Assembly (NCBI RefSeq): GCF_050436995.1
Contig: NC_134747.1
Coordinates: forward strand, 8,129,501-8,193,500
Source: Anticarsia gemmatalis
Taxonomy: Eukaryota; Arthropoda; Insecta; Lepidoptera; Erebidae
DNA length: 64,000 bases
Direction of reading: 5' to 3'
Below the pieces are notes generated by a model. That model ran no database searches. It was not told the origin of the DNA and saw only the letters and a program-made list of their open reading frames with translations. Both the position numbers and the translations under genes were made by a program. How positions within the stretch are numbered: the stretch's first letter is position 1; the number at the start of each line of letters is the position of its first letter. Of this stretch, positions 51,505-63,908 are shown in pieces.

Positions 51505-52622
51505 ATGCCATCAAAAACATTCTGTAAAAACCTCAAGTCTCGCCGTAAAAAGTTGTGAGATCTATATAATACCAAGTCGATTAATCTATTTAGTCTCTGC
51601 TTAAAGGACCTTCTGTCTTAAGTTATTACGTATGTTATTATCATGCCAATTTAAAAAAAAATACCTCTTAAACAAATAGACCGACCTGGCCATCGCATGA
51701 TTTGATTAGTTAATGCTCCTGAAATGTTAATGGCGAATTTGTGTTTTCTTGCGATGACCAAGTCGATCTATTTGTTTTAAAGGTTTTTTTTTTTTAAATT
51801 GGCATGATAATAACATACGTAATAACTTAAGACAGAAGGTCCTTTAAGCAGAGACTAAATAGATTAATCGACTTGGTATTATATAGATCTCACAACTTTT
51901 TACGGCGAGACTTGAGGTTTTTACAGAATGTTTTTGATGGCATCTCACTTCTTTTTGTAGAGCGAACATAAGTCCAATTTGTATGGAAAGACGTTTTTTT
52001 TTTCATAATTCAACATATTTTCCTATGGGAATGTTGTTCAGTTTCATGGGCTAAACACCCTTACCCACCCTATACCCCCTCCCGTTATGCCTCATATAGT
52101 AGGTACCTATTTACACCTATTAATTTTATTTTCTACAGTAATAATAATTCATTAACTGCAAATGTAACCTTGTAATCTTATACATTTATATGGGATTACA
52201 AAGTTATTGTTGCAGTTGGTGTATTTAGAAAACTGGACCGAAATTAGAAAATATAAAATTTTTCCCATGATTAAAACACTAAACCCTATTTGTATTCTAA
52301 ATTTTAAGCTTCTAAGTCTGCTAGAAGTACCTTAGACTTTTGATGATCGGTGAGTCAGTGAGTCAGTGAATCAGTGAGTGACAAAATTCAAAATTTTAAC
52401 AAGTTGTCATTCTTAAACTACTGGTTCAAATTGACTGAAATTTTAAATATACCGTGTTTATACAATGACTGATTAGTTGCTGAAAATCCAGGCTTCTTGT
52501 TTTATCCACAACGAAATTATAGGGGTGTCAAAAATAGCCCGAATTGCTTCGAGAAAAGGATGTTACGGCCGTGCCGCTTTTTTTTTGCTCGACTTGCGGG
52601 GGCACTTCCGTGCCCCCAGATA
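51505..52622 (+). mobile_element. foldback-headed transposable element, copy 3 (1118 bp)
   Basis: Same orientation and same ends. It is more diverged than copies 1 and 2, with a loop deletion of about 34 bases and several small changes. Arms are 51505-51697 and 51750-51943; the terminal GC hairpin is 52598-52617. A substitution in the left arm (G at 51599) is matched by one in the right arm (C at 51849). Confidence 0.8.
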
Positions 52623-55600
52623 AATGATATCTGCATACAGTGTCTGGTATAATAATATGTCGATCTCATATCTCTGACATTAGGCTTTTGAATATTCCGT
52701 GATGCAGTAGCAATAAGCTAAACATTAATTACTAGCGCCAGTTGTCGACGGTGCCAATTTTAGCGACAATTCCGTTCCATCGGCCGGTATGGCATGTGCC
52801 ACATTCATAATTGTTGATGAAACGACCACTCGGTCGGCACTCGGCACAATGTTTTAGTTCACTGACCGTGCAATGTGCAATTTAGCAGCAGTTGCGACAT
52901 ACACCATCATTTTTAAGCTATTAGTACAATTGCAGTTTCATACCGCTATTTAAAAATAATCTATAATCTGCGTAGAAACGGTACCTGGATATTTTTATAA
53001 CTCTACTGACTTTCATCTCTTTAGATTTGTTACCTAATAAGTAGAGAGTTACTATTCAGCGTTATATAAACACGTTGCATGTTCCTTTCAGGAAAACTTA
53101 CGGCGTATGGGCACGTTTTTCACCATGATATTACAGTAGACAGGGTTACGACATCCGGCTGTTGCCACACATAATAAAAGGAGAATTTCCCTGAATAATT
53201 TGAATATTCATCAGTCACAGAGGACTTTGAATGCAATATGCCTCGTGTCTCTTTGATACGTGAAATTTTGAGAGCATTATGAATGATGAAAGCTAGAGTT
53301 CGGTCCAAACTTTAGGTACTCAATGTTATGCTTAAAATATAGTTAATATCAGCATTATAAAACCGTGTTACCTCAATTATATTCATTTAACGAGATGAGC
53401 CGTTCTCGTTTGTGTGACAACACATGGCACATCGGCACAACTATGCGCGCTACCGGACATGCTTATTAATAATTTTATTGCTTTGCAAGTGGCGAAATGC
53501 CGATGCTGATAATTTTAGATTCTTTGTGTTTTGGTTTTTCCAGTAAAATATATTTGTTCTAGAATTATAACAAGAGTTAATACTAGCTCTGGCTTGTGAC
53601 TTTACCAAAGTTTAGTTATAAAAGCAAGTTCCACCAATGTTATAAGAAACTAAATAAGTAGTCTTATTGTAAGCTACATTTGCCTCGAAATAAAGAGCTA
53701 TATCATTTGTCTTCTTTGTTTGCCCATTTGAAAGTTTACCTTTACAAACAAAATCTACTTCTGTATACATTAGTATATATATAAGACTGTATTCGTATTT
53801 TATATGATTGCTATCTGAAACATAAACGAAAGAATATAATACGTCTCCTTAGCATAATAGGATCAAGCTTGCTTTGAGTTGCAAAACTTTCTTCTACGTA
53901 CGAATCGTAGACAAAGTGAAATCGGGGTTTTCTTTCCTTTTAGAAAAAGTTCCCAGCCATATCGGTCTGGGACAGAAGCCGGCCTGATAAATGGCGATAG
54001 GTTTATTCTCTTGAATAAGCTTCTAAAGATTAGGTCCCTTAAAAATCAACTAACGGATGCGGTAGGTGGATCTTTTGTAGTTACGGCTTAATCCAGATTG
54101 TGTAATTAATAGCCCCTTAAATTCAATTGGCTATTCGTTACCAATGCTAAAAAGACTCGTAAAGAATAATTTAGTTTTCATTTTATAGTAAGTAGCAGCG
54201 TAGGTGTACTGGTACAAGCAACACCTAACTTATTTTAAATTGTAGTTAAATTGTCATAATATCCATTAAGCAGTATAAATTTCCATATAATTTGAAGCAT
54301 TTCTGTGATTCCAATGGTCCTATAAAATACGCAGGTATGTCGCTCGCTAACCGTCGCCACGGCTACGTTGACACGAGAGACGTCGTTGATTTGAATTATG
54401 CTAACGTACCGACTTATTACGTAAATGTAGAGAAATATTTATACAGCGCCCGTCCTTTTGAAAACAGGAAAATTTAACATGAAATGTCGTAACTGTCTAA
54501 TTAAGTTTTTCATTTTTCTTTTCAGGTAAACGTCGACATCATCTTTTTATTCAGATAAGGACTGGTATTGTATAACTGGTAGTAAAAATCGCCACTTCAT
54601 TTCGAAACATGAGTGAAAATCGCAAATAATTCTCGTTTGAAAAAGAGAATTATTACATGTATGAGAATAGAGTACATGTTTTTTTAGTGTCGCACGGAAT
54701 AAAATGGTAGAATAAACCTAGAGGTTACTTCAGGTGAACAAAATTATATGTTGCTTTAGAGCAGGGTCGCTTCACAATGTCGTATCCGTTGTTTTAAGTA
54801 AAACATAGCCTCTGTCTGTGTCTGAAATAAAGTTGGTTTGTATAAAAAGTTGGAATCTTTCCAGTGAACTCGATTTACTAATAACACTGAGTAAATAAAC
54901 AATCTAGTTGGTCTTTTAATGGTAACTATTTGTGCATAAAATAATCAAATTTGCATCAAATCACATAAATATTCACATAGGATTACAAACTTAAATGAGA
55001 AAAGTTAAACAGTTTACTTACTGAGACGAATACAGATTGACTGTATTTTATTTTAGTTACTGATGACCTCATCAATCAGTCTTAAATAGAAATAAAAATT
55101 GTTCTTCGACTAGTTTTAAGACATTTAGGTTTTAGCCTCTATTGAAAGATCATTTAAGTTTCGAGGCAATAATGATATATCGTTCTCACCTTATTGCTCA
55201 TGAGGTAATGTACTTGCTGAAGGCAAACTATGGTAATTGTATCACACAATTTGTTGGACTATGTCCAGCTGTGCTAAACGGAGTGTGACCGCTTGTCAAT
55301 GTCCACATAAAGCGTACAAGTACTGAGTCACGCTAATAACATGCACAACGCCATCATAAAGTTGAACTAGTTGCGGGAAATTTTAAACAGAATTCGAGGA
55401 TACATTAATGCTCCTACTAGGAACTCTGTTCTGAAACAAGATAGGGTGGACGGTGGACGGCAATTTAAGTTAATTTGTGACGATGTGAAATTGTCGAAAT
55501 ATGAAACAATAGGTGTGCATTAAGTCATTACGTAAATTATTATAATGCCTGCCTTATCAACAATGATAAATCTCAACATAAATAAAATGCCGGAAGGCAT

Positions 55601-58600
55601 TACGGGAACTTTAAACCCGTTTTCACCGAACGGGGGCTTTTAAATACTTTATTTACGGATTTTGTAAGAAGGGTGACAAAAAGAATAAGTACAATACAAT
55701 TTTACTTTCAATGTCATTTAAGGATTTATTGTTGTAGCAATTCCAAGACTGTCAGTCGAACCGTTTTCTGAACCAGTGCTTCTATAAGCATTTAATAAAA
55801 TCCAATTCGGGGAAAGCTTACCTACTCTACCGATTTGGGTTTCAATTGAAAATGTTATTGGGTGTTTATTTCAATGAAATTTACAGGTCGTCATAGTCTA
55901 ATAAATGAGATGATTTGTACTAAATGTTCAATATAACGGTATTTAATTCGCGCGGAGTGGATGTAGGTAATTGATTTTTGTATCGCGCTTCGAAACACTT
56001 GTTTCGTGTGCGTATGCTTTCATTCCTGTAAAATCGTTCTAGAGATATGCTCATTAAAACCGCCGTACTAAGTTTCTTCTTCTAAATTTACAATGTTTTC
56101 AAAGTGAACATTAAATACCACGAAAATTAAAGAAACAATTGGACTGAATTGATAGAGCGAAAGGGTCGTCAGTACTATTTTCAATTTGCATTATTGCCTC
56201 AATTGACTGTTAGCAATCTCTGTCATCAATTAATTTGAGCATTGTCAGTCTAAAACACAAGCTTAAAACAAACGGAGGCAAGAAGAATGTGAAGATTCAT
56301 GTTGGCTCTTCACATAGATTCATAAGTACATACACTCGTGTGTTAATGTCAAGAGAAAGTATTGGATAATGGATGTTCGTAAACAAATAATGTGTTATTA
56401 TTTGTAGGCAATGACATGTCAAAGTCATCATCATTACTTTTACCAAACATGTTGACACGCACTTTAACCAATGTTTTATCTACATCAATAGTTTATACTG
56501 GCATTTCTACACTGGAACGAATACACTAAAACGAGAGCACTAACAACGTGAATGACTACACATTGTTACATCCCGTCGTAGAATTGGACAGAGACAACCG
56601 TAGTATTGCACCTACATTGTCGTTGACAAAGATACCTTGTTATAGGCATTACCCTTTTATACGCCAAGTGCGCTTCGAACGAGGCGCAGGATTCAGGAGA
56701 AAATTGGAAAAGACTTGTACTAGTTTTCCCTTTTGAATCAGAAAAGAAAAGAATAAATCAATGTGACAAATAGCTTTCATACCATTTTAATAGACGGTGG
56801 CAATATGGTTTTCGGTCGTAGAGCTGACCGAATGAGTGTCATAGATATTCCCATGACAACGGGATCGATGACGTGCCCCGTGAGGTGTGGAAAGGTCCCG
56901 ATAAGTAAACAAGGGCCAACCACTTGACAAGACTTGACCGCTACGATTTCACTCAACTGTGTAGGTCGCTCGTTAAGTCAGAATGTTACACTCTCATATA
57001 AAATCACGTAACAGTGGTGCAGATTGTTGTTTATGTTTAAGGTTTCAAGTGTAGACCAGGTACACAATCATATATTTAATTAATTATTGTCTTTGATTGT
57101 AATTAGTCACTTTAATTTCGTTCCGTTATCGGCGCGAAAATCGTTGCGCCATTTACTTCTACTTAACGTTTTCATGTGTAAAATAAAGCAGTCTACTGTT
57201 CCAAGGAAACGTCAATTAATTCAACTTTACTCGCTGAATAAAATACAAGGAGCAGACATAAAAGTTGTAATTGAATTTAAAGTAGGTAGTCGTAAAAGCG
57301 CAGTCCCTAATGACCGTCGCGTATTAAACACATCCAGTAGTGAATGAAATGACAATGCCCGTAGATCAAGGTTGCCGTACGTCGCACCACTCGCACCTCG
57401 GCCAACTTATTAAAGTTTCACCGCTTCATTGTCTGGCTCGTGCAACGGCATTGCGCTTATATTGAGCGCTCTACAAGTAATACACACTTTGCATGCACAT
57501 TTCTACTCAGACTGAATAAATACTGTTTGTCGAGCGCTCACCGCGCACACCCATTCCGCTGACTAGATGCTTTGATAAAATTATACTCTTACCATATTAA
57601 ATCGATCCGAACTTTTGCCATGAACCCTGAAAACGTCGCGTCGTAACGATGATCGTGTTACTGAACCCACAAATATTTGCCTGAACCGTTGCTATAGAAA
57701 CCTGGAACATATTGAATGCGACTTCCTTCCGGTATTCAATTTACGTTATACGTAACCGGTTATTATTACACGAGGCGGCCGCTGCAAAAATACTATGGAA
57801 TGTAAGTTCAGTTGTGGTAGAGTTGTGCATGGTCACGAGGAAAACACGCCGGCGTAGTGTACGCGTGCGCCGTACGTGGCGGGTGGCGGCGCGGCAGGGC
57901 TCGACCTCCTCCTACTCCACCCTCCTCCTGCCACCTGCTTCCACCTCACACCTGCACCTCGTGTTAAAACCTGCTATATTTCACGGTTTCCGACGAGTGT
58001 CATTTATGCCTCTGTTCTCTCAACAATCAAGAAATGAAAATTGAATGTTCCATATTATTCCAGTCGCGACTAACCAGGATTGCAAATGAAGGCTTTATTG
58101 ACTCTTCTGATTGCTCCGAAGTTTTGAATTGTACATTTATTGCAGTTTAAGCAAATTGCTTCCTAGGTGACAAAATAGTCTTTTCAGGCTTTTATCTTGG
58201 CGTGGTCTCATATTATCAGCGATTGGCTGCCGGCCAAAACGTTATTATTGAGGGTTGGGTCAACTGTTTGAATTCGATTCTAAGGTGCTTGCCGTCAAGT
58301 TGTTTTCGATAACTTGAGATTGTTATTTCTGAATAACCGAAGTGTGTACTAATTTTAGAAAAATATTTATCGTGAATTTTGTAATAACAGACATCGCTGT
58401 TTACTTATCAGACACGTCGGACAAATCGAGTAAAACAGTATTGAGCCGACTGGTCGGGAGGAGCACGTTTGGAGAGTAAATAAAAAGCGAATAGATTTGA
58501 GGTGGCACACATTCAAAACAAATACTACCAAGCTATATATCGATATACTCGAATAAAGTACATATGCTTGAGATATTTGGCATTGCTCCAGAGTTTGTGT

Positions 58601-60743
58601 AGCTACCCACAAATGTTCCCTTAGCCGGTTATTCCCTCCTGTTGTTGTCAAGAGTAACTTAAATTATGTGATACTGTTTTTGTTTGGTACACTACCGCAT
58701 AAACATAAATTATGACGTAATGAGTTGGTTCGTATTTACTAACAAGATCTTAGTAAAACCCGACCACGTTGAAATCGGGGAGCTTTGAAACGTCTAATCA
58801 AGAACAAAAACCTGCAAGCCGAGATGAAAGACTTGTTCATTCGGGCAACAAATAATGGTGATAAGATAACTTTTCGAGATCTTTCTTTTAGAAAACTTAT
58901 AAATCAAGATTGACTACAGGCTGATTAAATGAGTAAGAATTCTTCGTAGGTTCTAGCAGTACATGAAAAGAAATATACTTTTAAACTGGCCTGTATCATT
59001 TTAACTTTATCATATTACTCTTATTACAATCTATATTCGTTTTCATACAATCATTTCGAGTATTCTACTAGCGCTTAGTGAATGGTACACCACGTCCCGC
59101 GCCGCCTGTGACTGCCAGCCATAAGATTTACATACACACTATCTATGTATGGACAGCCATAGCGTACGATGTTTAATCGTGACATTTCATCTTTTCCTTG
59201 TTTACTAATACATATTCATACATACAAGTAGACAAAACAGAGTTTCCTTATCGTCGTCGTAGTTCTGTTTTCACCATAACACAATAATGTGCAAGTTTTA
59301 TTTGAGTCTTTACTCGATATAGTTTAGCTAGAGGCGTATTATTTACCAATCGGTAACTGAGTTATAAAGACGAAGATCTATAACGGAATAATTAGGAATA
59401 TGAAAATGATAATATCCAAAGCATTAATTCGAACGATTTCATTTCTTCTTACTTCGCTCTACGGATTGAAAATAAAATCTAACTTTGAAATCACATCTAA
59501 CTGTGCCAATTCGAATAGTGACCGCCGAACAAATAGACATTGGAAAATGCTCTGTTATAAATTTTGCCAATTGCATTCTATGCGGCACACGAAAAATGAG
59601 CTAGTAAAAAGCGTAGTTCTAGTTTAATAATCCATAGCGGAAATACCACGATTTATATATTATTTTCATTATTATTAGATGAGTTTATGTAATGCTTTAA
59701 ATGGTATAAGGATGCTATCTTAATAAGAAGACGCTCACGGGTCAATGTATTGTAATGTTCAGTTGTGTGTGAAACTATAGCCGAAACTGGAGCCGCGGAA
59801 TGGGATTACTACAAACTGCGGATTTATACCGAGGATTTAAGAAAATCCCATCGGACAAAAAGGATACCGCATGGATACAGCAGCATTAGAGGCTATGTTT
59901 GATAATATGCGCTGTTTGTATTCCGTTGTAAACGCTTTTTTGTTATGACTGTGTGCGGATTATGTATTTGTCGCTAGTCGGATTTTAATGGTTCGTTTAT
60001 GAAGTGGCGATTTCAGATTTAGTGTTAATACATTTGCGGTCGGCTCATTTGTATGTAATGATTCAATGGAATGCCATTTAGTGGTGACGGTTTATTAATG
60101 TTGTAATTTATTTGTGTTTCATGCTAACCAAACAGTTGCACTAAAATGTAAGTATTACAAACTTTTCTATTTGATTTTACATTTTTACATTCACAAACAC
60201 GAACTACTTCCTTGTTAATATTATTAAGGTTTTGGTCAAAATAGAGTTTGTGCAGTGTTCAAAATAAACTGAAAATTCCGCTGGGAGCTGCATAAAATTG
60301 TTTCTAACACCTGATAAGCGGATTCAGCACTATGTACACTAGTGAATTGTCCCTGCAAACAAGACAAAAAGTTTCGCCATCCTTATATTCCCCGTGTTGG
60401 CAGTGTTGGCACACTAGCTCAACACTCTACAGTTACCCTTTATCTGGCGGCGAACATTCCCCCTGAAATTTTAAACAAACCCCAACAACTACGTAGGTTT
60501 TTTCTGTGAATTAAAATTGCTTTGTTGAATCTGCGCATTGTTTCAATATTGTACTCTGTGAACGATGTACAAAACCAACGATATTATAAACGAAAATTTG
60601 ATCAAAATTTGTGCTAACATACAAAGCCATTTGCGTAATCCGTTTAATTTTGTGGTTTGATACCATTAGTGCGCACTTTGAATAGTAGGACTATTCCCTA
60701 AATAATTCTCGGTGTGTACACGTTTTATGTGTGTATGTTGCAG
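52623..60743. other. CadN intron 1, last section
   Basis: 8.1 kb up to the acceptor of coding exon 2. One GC-rich patch with a pyrimidine tract lies at 57770-57960. Open frames are short and unrecognised. I see no transposon. Confidence 0.5.
57770..57960. promoter_or_regulatory. GC-rich patch with a CACCTG cluster in CadN intron
   Basis: CpG-rich DNA (57770-57900) passes into a pyrimidine-rich tract with CCTCCT words. In it lie CACCTG at 57932-57937 and 57949-57954, and CACCTC at 57942-57947 and 57955-57960. CACCTG is the E-box bound by Snail-family repressors and some bHLH factors, and Snail factors control cadherin genes. Function is inferred. Confidence 0.35.
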
Positions 60744-61045
60744 ATACGGACAATCAGCGAGTTATAATTCACGTAAAGGACGTGAACGATGAGCCTCCTT
60801 ACTTCATCAACCGACCGTTGCCAATGCAGACTGTGGTGCAGCTTAATGCTGCTCCCAACACGCCAGTGTTCACGCTACAAGCCAGGGACCCCGACACCGA
60901 CCACAATATTCATTACTTCATCGTCAGAGACAGAACTGGAGGCAGATTCGAAGTCGACGAGAGGTCGGGTGTGGTGCGCACTAGAGGAACTGATCCTTTC
61001 CAGCTAGATATGGAATATGTGCTGTACGTGAAGGCTGAAGATCAG
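60744..61045 (+). CDS. CadN: Neural-cadherin, coding exon 2
   Basis: 302 bases, entered in phase 1 and left in phase 0. The exon translates as (D)TDNQRVIIHVKDVNDEPPYF and on to YVLYVKAEDQ. DVNDEPP is the calcium-binding linker that ends one cadherin repeat. The next repeat carries LQARDPDTDHNIHYFI and FEVDERSGVVRT, the DxD and LDxE-like patterns of the fold. The acceptor is TTGCAG and the donor CAG/GTAAAT. Conservation of this wording with insect N-cadherin makes the gene call firm. Confidence 0.93.
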
Positions 61046-61889
61046 GTAAATAAATACATTTTCAACACGTCCTAGGTAACAATTTTGTACATTTCCGACA
61101 AAAGAGATACGTCCACATGTTAATTAAAAACGTGTCATCGAAGTTTCACGATAAAGTAGAACCCAATTAAAATGTTGCGACCATTAAAATAATATTTCGC
61201 TGTCAATGTGTTTATCGGGTAAAATTCAATTCGGAATTAAATAGGATTACAGCGAGACTTCTTCAACCTTTCGTGACTTTTCATTTTATATCTCCGCAGT
61301 AATTAAGTTGTTGAGGTTGATGATATTTTCTTTTGGCTTCGTGTTCGGATGAAAAGGGAAAAATCGTAAATGCGTCCTTTATATGGTAGCTTGTTCCCAG
61401 AAAGAAACCACGCTTAACCTAATTAAGTAACTCAATATTTTATGCACATGACACAACATTTTATGAGTCATACGTTATGTGAATTTACGATGTTATGCTT
61501 TATGCTTCACAACTCTGTAACTACTTCAGAGCTCGACTTGTTGGACCAAATTCAATTGCCAAATTTGTTCATTGTTAACTGCTTATTGTGTTAGACTTTA
61601 ATATAATTGACGAAAAAATATTTTGTCAGCTGATAACAATTAAGGTTTACCGTGAACTTTTATTTGACCTGGAGTCGTGTGTATATTAACTTTTTCTCGC
61701 AAAAGCGATGAAACAAAAATACTCAGGTTCGTTTGTAACAAAAGCCATTAAAACTTAAAGCATGGCCCCTGATTTGTCATTTAGGTGGATAATTACTTTG
61801 GCAATTTTCAACTTTACTAACTGACGGAGTTTTCTACATGGAGCTGGGAAACGGAAAGATATAAGTATCGTACCTTTTTAAAATTTCAG
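61046..61889 (+). other. CadN: CadN coding intron 2
   Basis: 844 bases, GTAAAT to TTTCAG, AT-rich. Nothing else seen. Confidence 0.85.
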
Positions 61890-62026
61890 AACGGCCGCGT
61901 CGATGAGAGGAGGTTCCAATCTACCCCTGAAGAACGCCTTAGCATTGTGGGCGGGAAACGAGCACCGCAGTTCTACCTGCCGAGTTATGAAGCTGAAATT
62001 GCGGAGAACCAGAAGAAAGATTCTGA
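61890..62026 (+). CDS. CadN: Neural-cadherin, coding exon 3
   Basis: 137 bases encoding NGRVDERRFQSTPEERLSIV, then GGKRAPQFYLPSYEAEIAEN and QKKDS, leaving two bases (GA) that become Asp with the next exon. It joins the end of one cadherin repeat to the start of the next (YEAEIAEN is the typical first strand). The acceptor is TTTCAG and the donor TGA/GTAAGT. In the unspliced frame it is hidden, because the longer open frame across this stretch (61903-62127) is in another phase. Confidence 0.9.
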
Positions 62027-63691
62027 GTAAGTCAATCTCAAAGTTATTATATAAGTATTTTTTCTTGGTACTAGCAAGGGTAAAAGGAAGGCTAGTTAAT
62101 TGTTACGAAGAAGACAATGGCAGTTAAAATGGAATGTTTATAGAAAGATAGTGTTTCAGAAAGAAAGGGGAACGAATTGTGTTTACATTTTCCCCGAACA
62201 CAGCAAGCTTACTGCGGAAAATCGGTTATTTTGGTATGCGTAATCGATTGGCTAATGTTTGCAGTGACAACCCATCGGTTACGCAATGTGGGGATAAAAA
62301 GTGTGCTAGGTTTTTAACGGACCACGCCGAAGAAAGTGGACGGTTATGATTTTTAGTCCAATAAATCATTTGACATGCAAACAAAAAGTTAACCCCTTTA
62401 AAATTTGTATAACCTTGCCTTAGGGAAAGTACTCTACATAGTATAGTCAGAGAAGAGATAGAGATAACTATGTAGATGTCGAGAACCCACACAAAGTAAA
62501 TGAAAGGTTCAAGCCTTTATGTTATTGTAAATACTTTTGAGACAAAAACATTTCTTTACTTCTGTAGGAACTTGTGTAGGTATATTAAAAAAGTCATGGC
62601 TTTAAATCCAATTCAAGTAGCGAAAGAAATGTTCCGACCACGCGGCTCAGTCGCCATGATAGTTGACATTTAGTACTTGCAGCTTGATCGTTGTAAATTG
62701 ATTTTGATTCAGTGAGTGTGCGGGTGACACATTCAATTGTTGAAAATTTCTCTATTAGCATGGCCGCATTAAAACTTGTTAACTAGGTCACTTCACAATA
62801 TTCACACATGTTGACGGTGCGTCGCTGAGACTTATATCAGTCAGAACTTAGCATTTATAATTAGGAAACTCACTTTCTTGTTAGAAATCATAATTTATTA
62901 TATGTTGGAAAAGCTCTTAGAATATGGCATGATTCTTATCATTTACGGTAGCTCTTTGATTATTATGTTCGTAATTATTTGATATCTATTTAATCTGGTT
63001 TTATAGGAATGATAATAAACTCGGCGAGTGCAACCTGCACCGATATTTAATTTTTAGGTAAAATGCGTGTTCGTGTTAATTCTATTATACGATAATAGAC
63101 ATCTTATGCACAAGAACATTTTCAGTAATGTTAAATACGTATATCTAGTTATCTAAAGAGTAAAAATATCATATTGTTACCTACATCGATTGTTATTAAT
63201 GTTCAGCGCTTTCCAGAAGTATGTCACAGTATTCTAAAAGTGCGTGATATATTTTTCTATGTTATTAGTGGCTCGAGTTTGCTAAGAATAGAACGGATTA
63301 TTGCGTCCCGTGGGTGTCAGTACAAGTGTATATCATCAGATTTCAATAAATGTTTCATTTTTGTCGTATGAGTTTGTGACATACGTATTTTTGTCGTTAA
63401 CAAATAAGTCTCTTGCTTGATGGGATATGAAATAAAGAATGGCTGAAACAATCACCCAAACAGTTTAAAAAAGTTTTTAAACTGTTTGGGTGATTGTTTC
63501 ACTTCAATTAACACTCCTTCTATAAAATGTTATCGATTGCTTGCATATTCTAAATGCCTTTACCTACACTACCAATACTTACCTATTACCTATCTAAAGT
63601 TCCATTAGCACTTAAATTCTAAGTTCCCAAAAGATATTTGTAGTAGAGATAGTATCTCTCTATATTAAAATGCAATTTTCTTCAATTCCAG
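62027..63691 (+). other. CadN: CadN coding intron 3
   Basis: 1665 bases, GTAAGT to TTCCAG. Contains the 58-base palindrome at 63444-63501. No gene seen. Confidence 0.85.
63444..63501. repeat. near-perfect 58-base palindrome (28-bp stem)
   Basis: 63444-63471 pairs with 63474-63501 at all 28 positions, leaving two bases at the centre. The arm begins TGAAACAATCACCCAAACAG. It lies about 190 bases upstream of coding exon 4 of CadN. Confidence 0.9.
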
Positions 63692-63908
63692 TATCATATC
63701 AGTGAAAGCCAAGTCGTTCGCGGACCGTGAGATCCGCTACACTCTGAAGGCACAAGGACAGGGTGCTGGCACCTTCAACATCGGACCCACGTCTGGCATC
63801 GTGAAGCTGGCCAAAGAACTGGACTTCGAAGACTTGAGGCAACCCCATGTATACTCCTTAGTCGTAACTGCTACTGAAGATTCTGGAGGATTCTCTACTT
63901 CCGTTGAG
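63692..63908 (+). CDS. CadN: Neural-cadherin, coding exon 4 (gene continues beyond the window)
   Basis: 217 bases, phase 2 in and phase 0 out, encoding (D)IISVKAKSFADREIRYTL to GGFSTSVE. It carries most of one cadherin repeat: AKSFADREIRYTL, FNIGPTSGIVKLAKELDFED (the strand with the LDxE-type motif) and YSLVVTATED with the final V-x-A-x-D-like calcium motif. The donor is GAG/GTACGT. The remaining repeats, the EGF/laminin-G region, membrane span and catenin-binding tail expected of insect N-cadherin lie to the right of the window. Confidence 0.93.

Larger units (their letters stand above)
13099..60743 (+). other. CadN: CadN coding intron 1, 47.6 kb
   Basis: The donor GTAAGT at 13099 and acceptor TTGCAG ending at 60743 join exons in phase 1: the leftover G plus AT makes Asp, giving a continuous NAGNG-D-TDNQRV. 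The intron holds no supported gene. Its length, GC-rich islands and young transposon insertions are given as separate entries. A very long intron near the 5' end is usual for insect N-cadherin genes and often holds enhancers, which is inference here. Confidence 0.85.

Noticed and set aside
57712..58044. 110-codon open frame as a gene
   Set aside because: It runs over the CpG and CCTCCT-rich patch; the peptide is low-complexity (Arg, Ser, Leu, Pro) and unlike any family I know.
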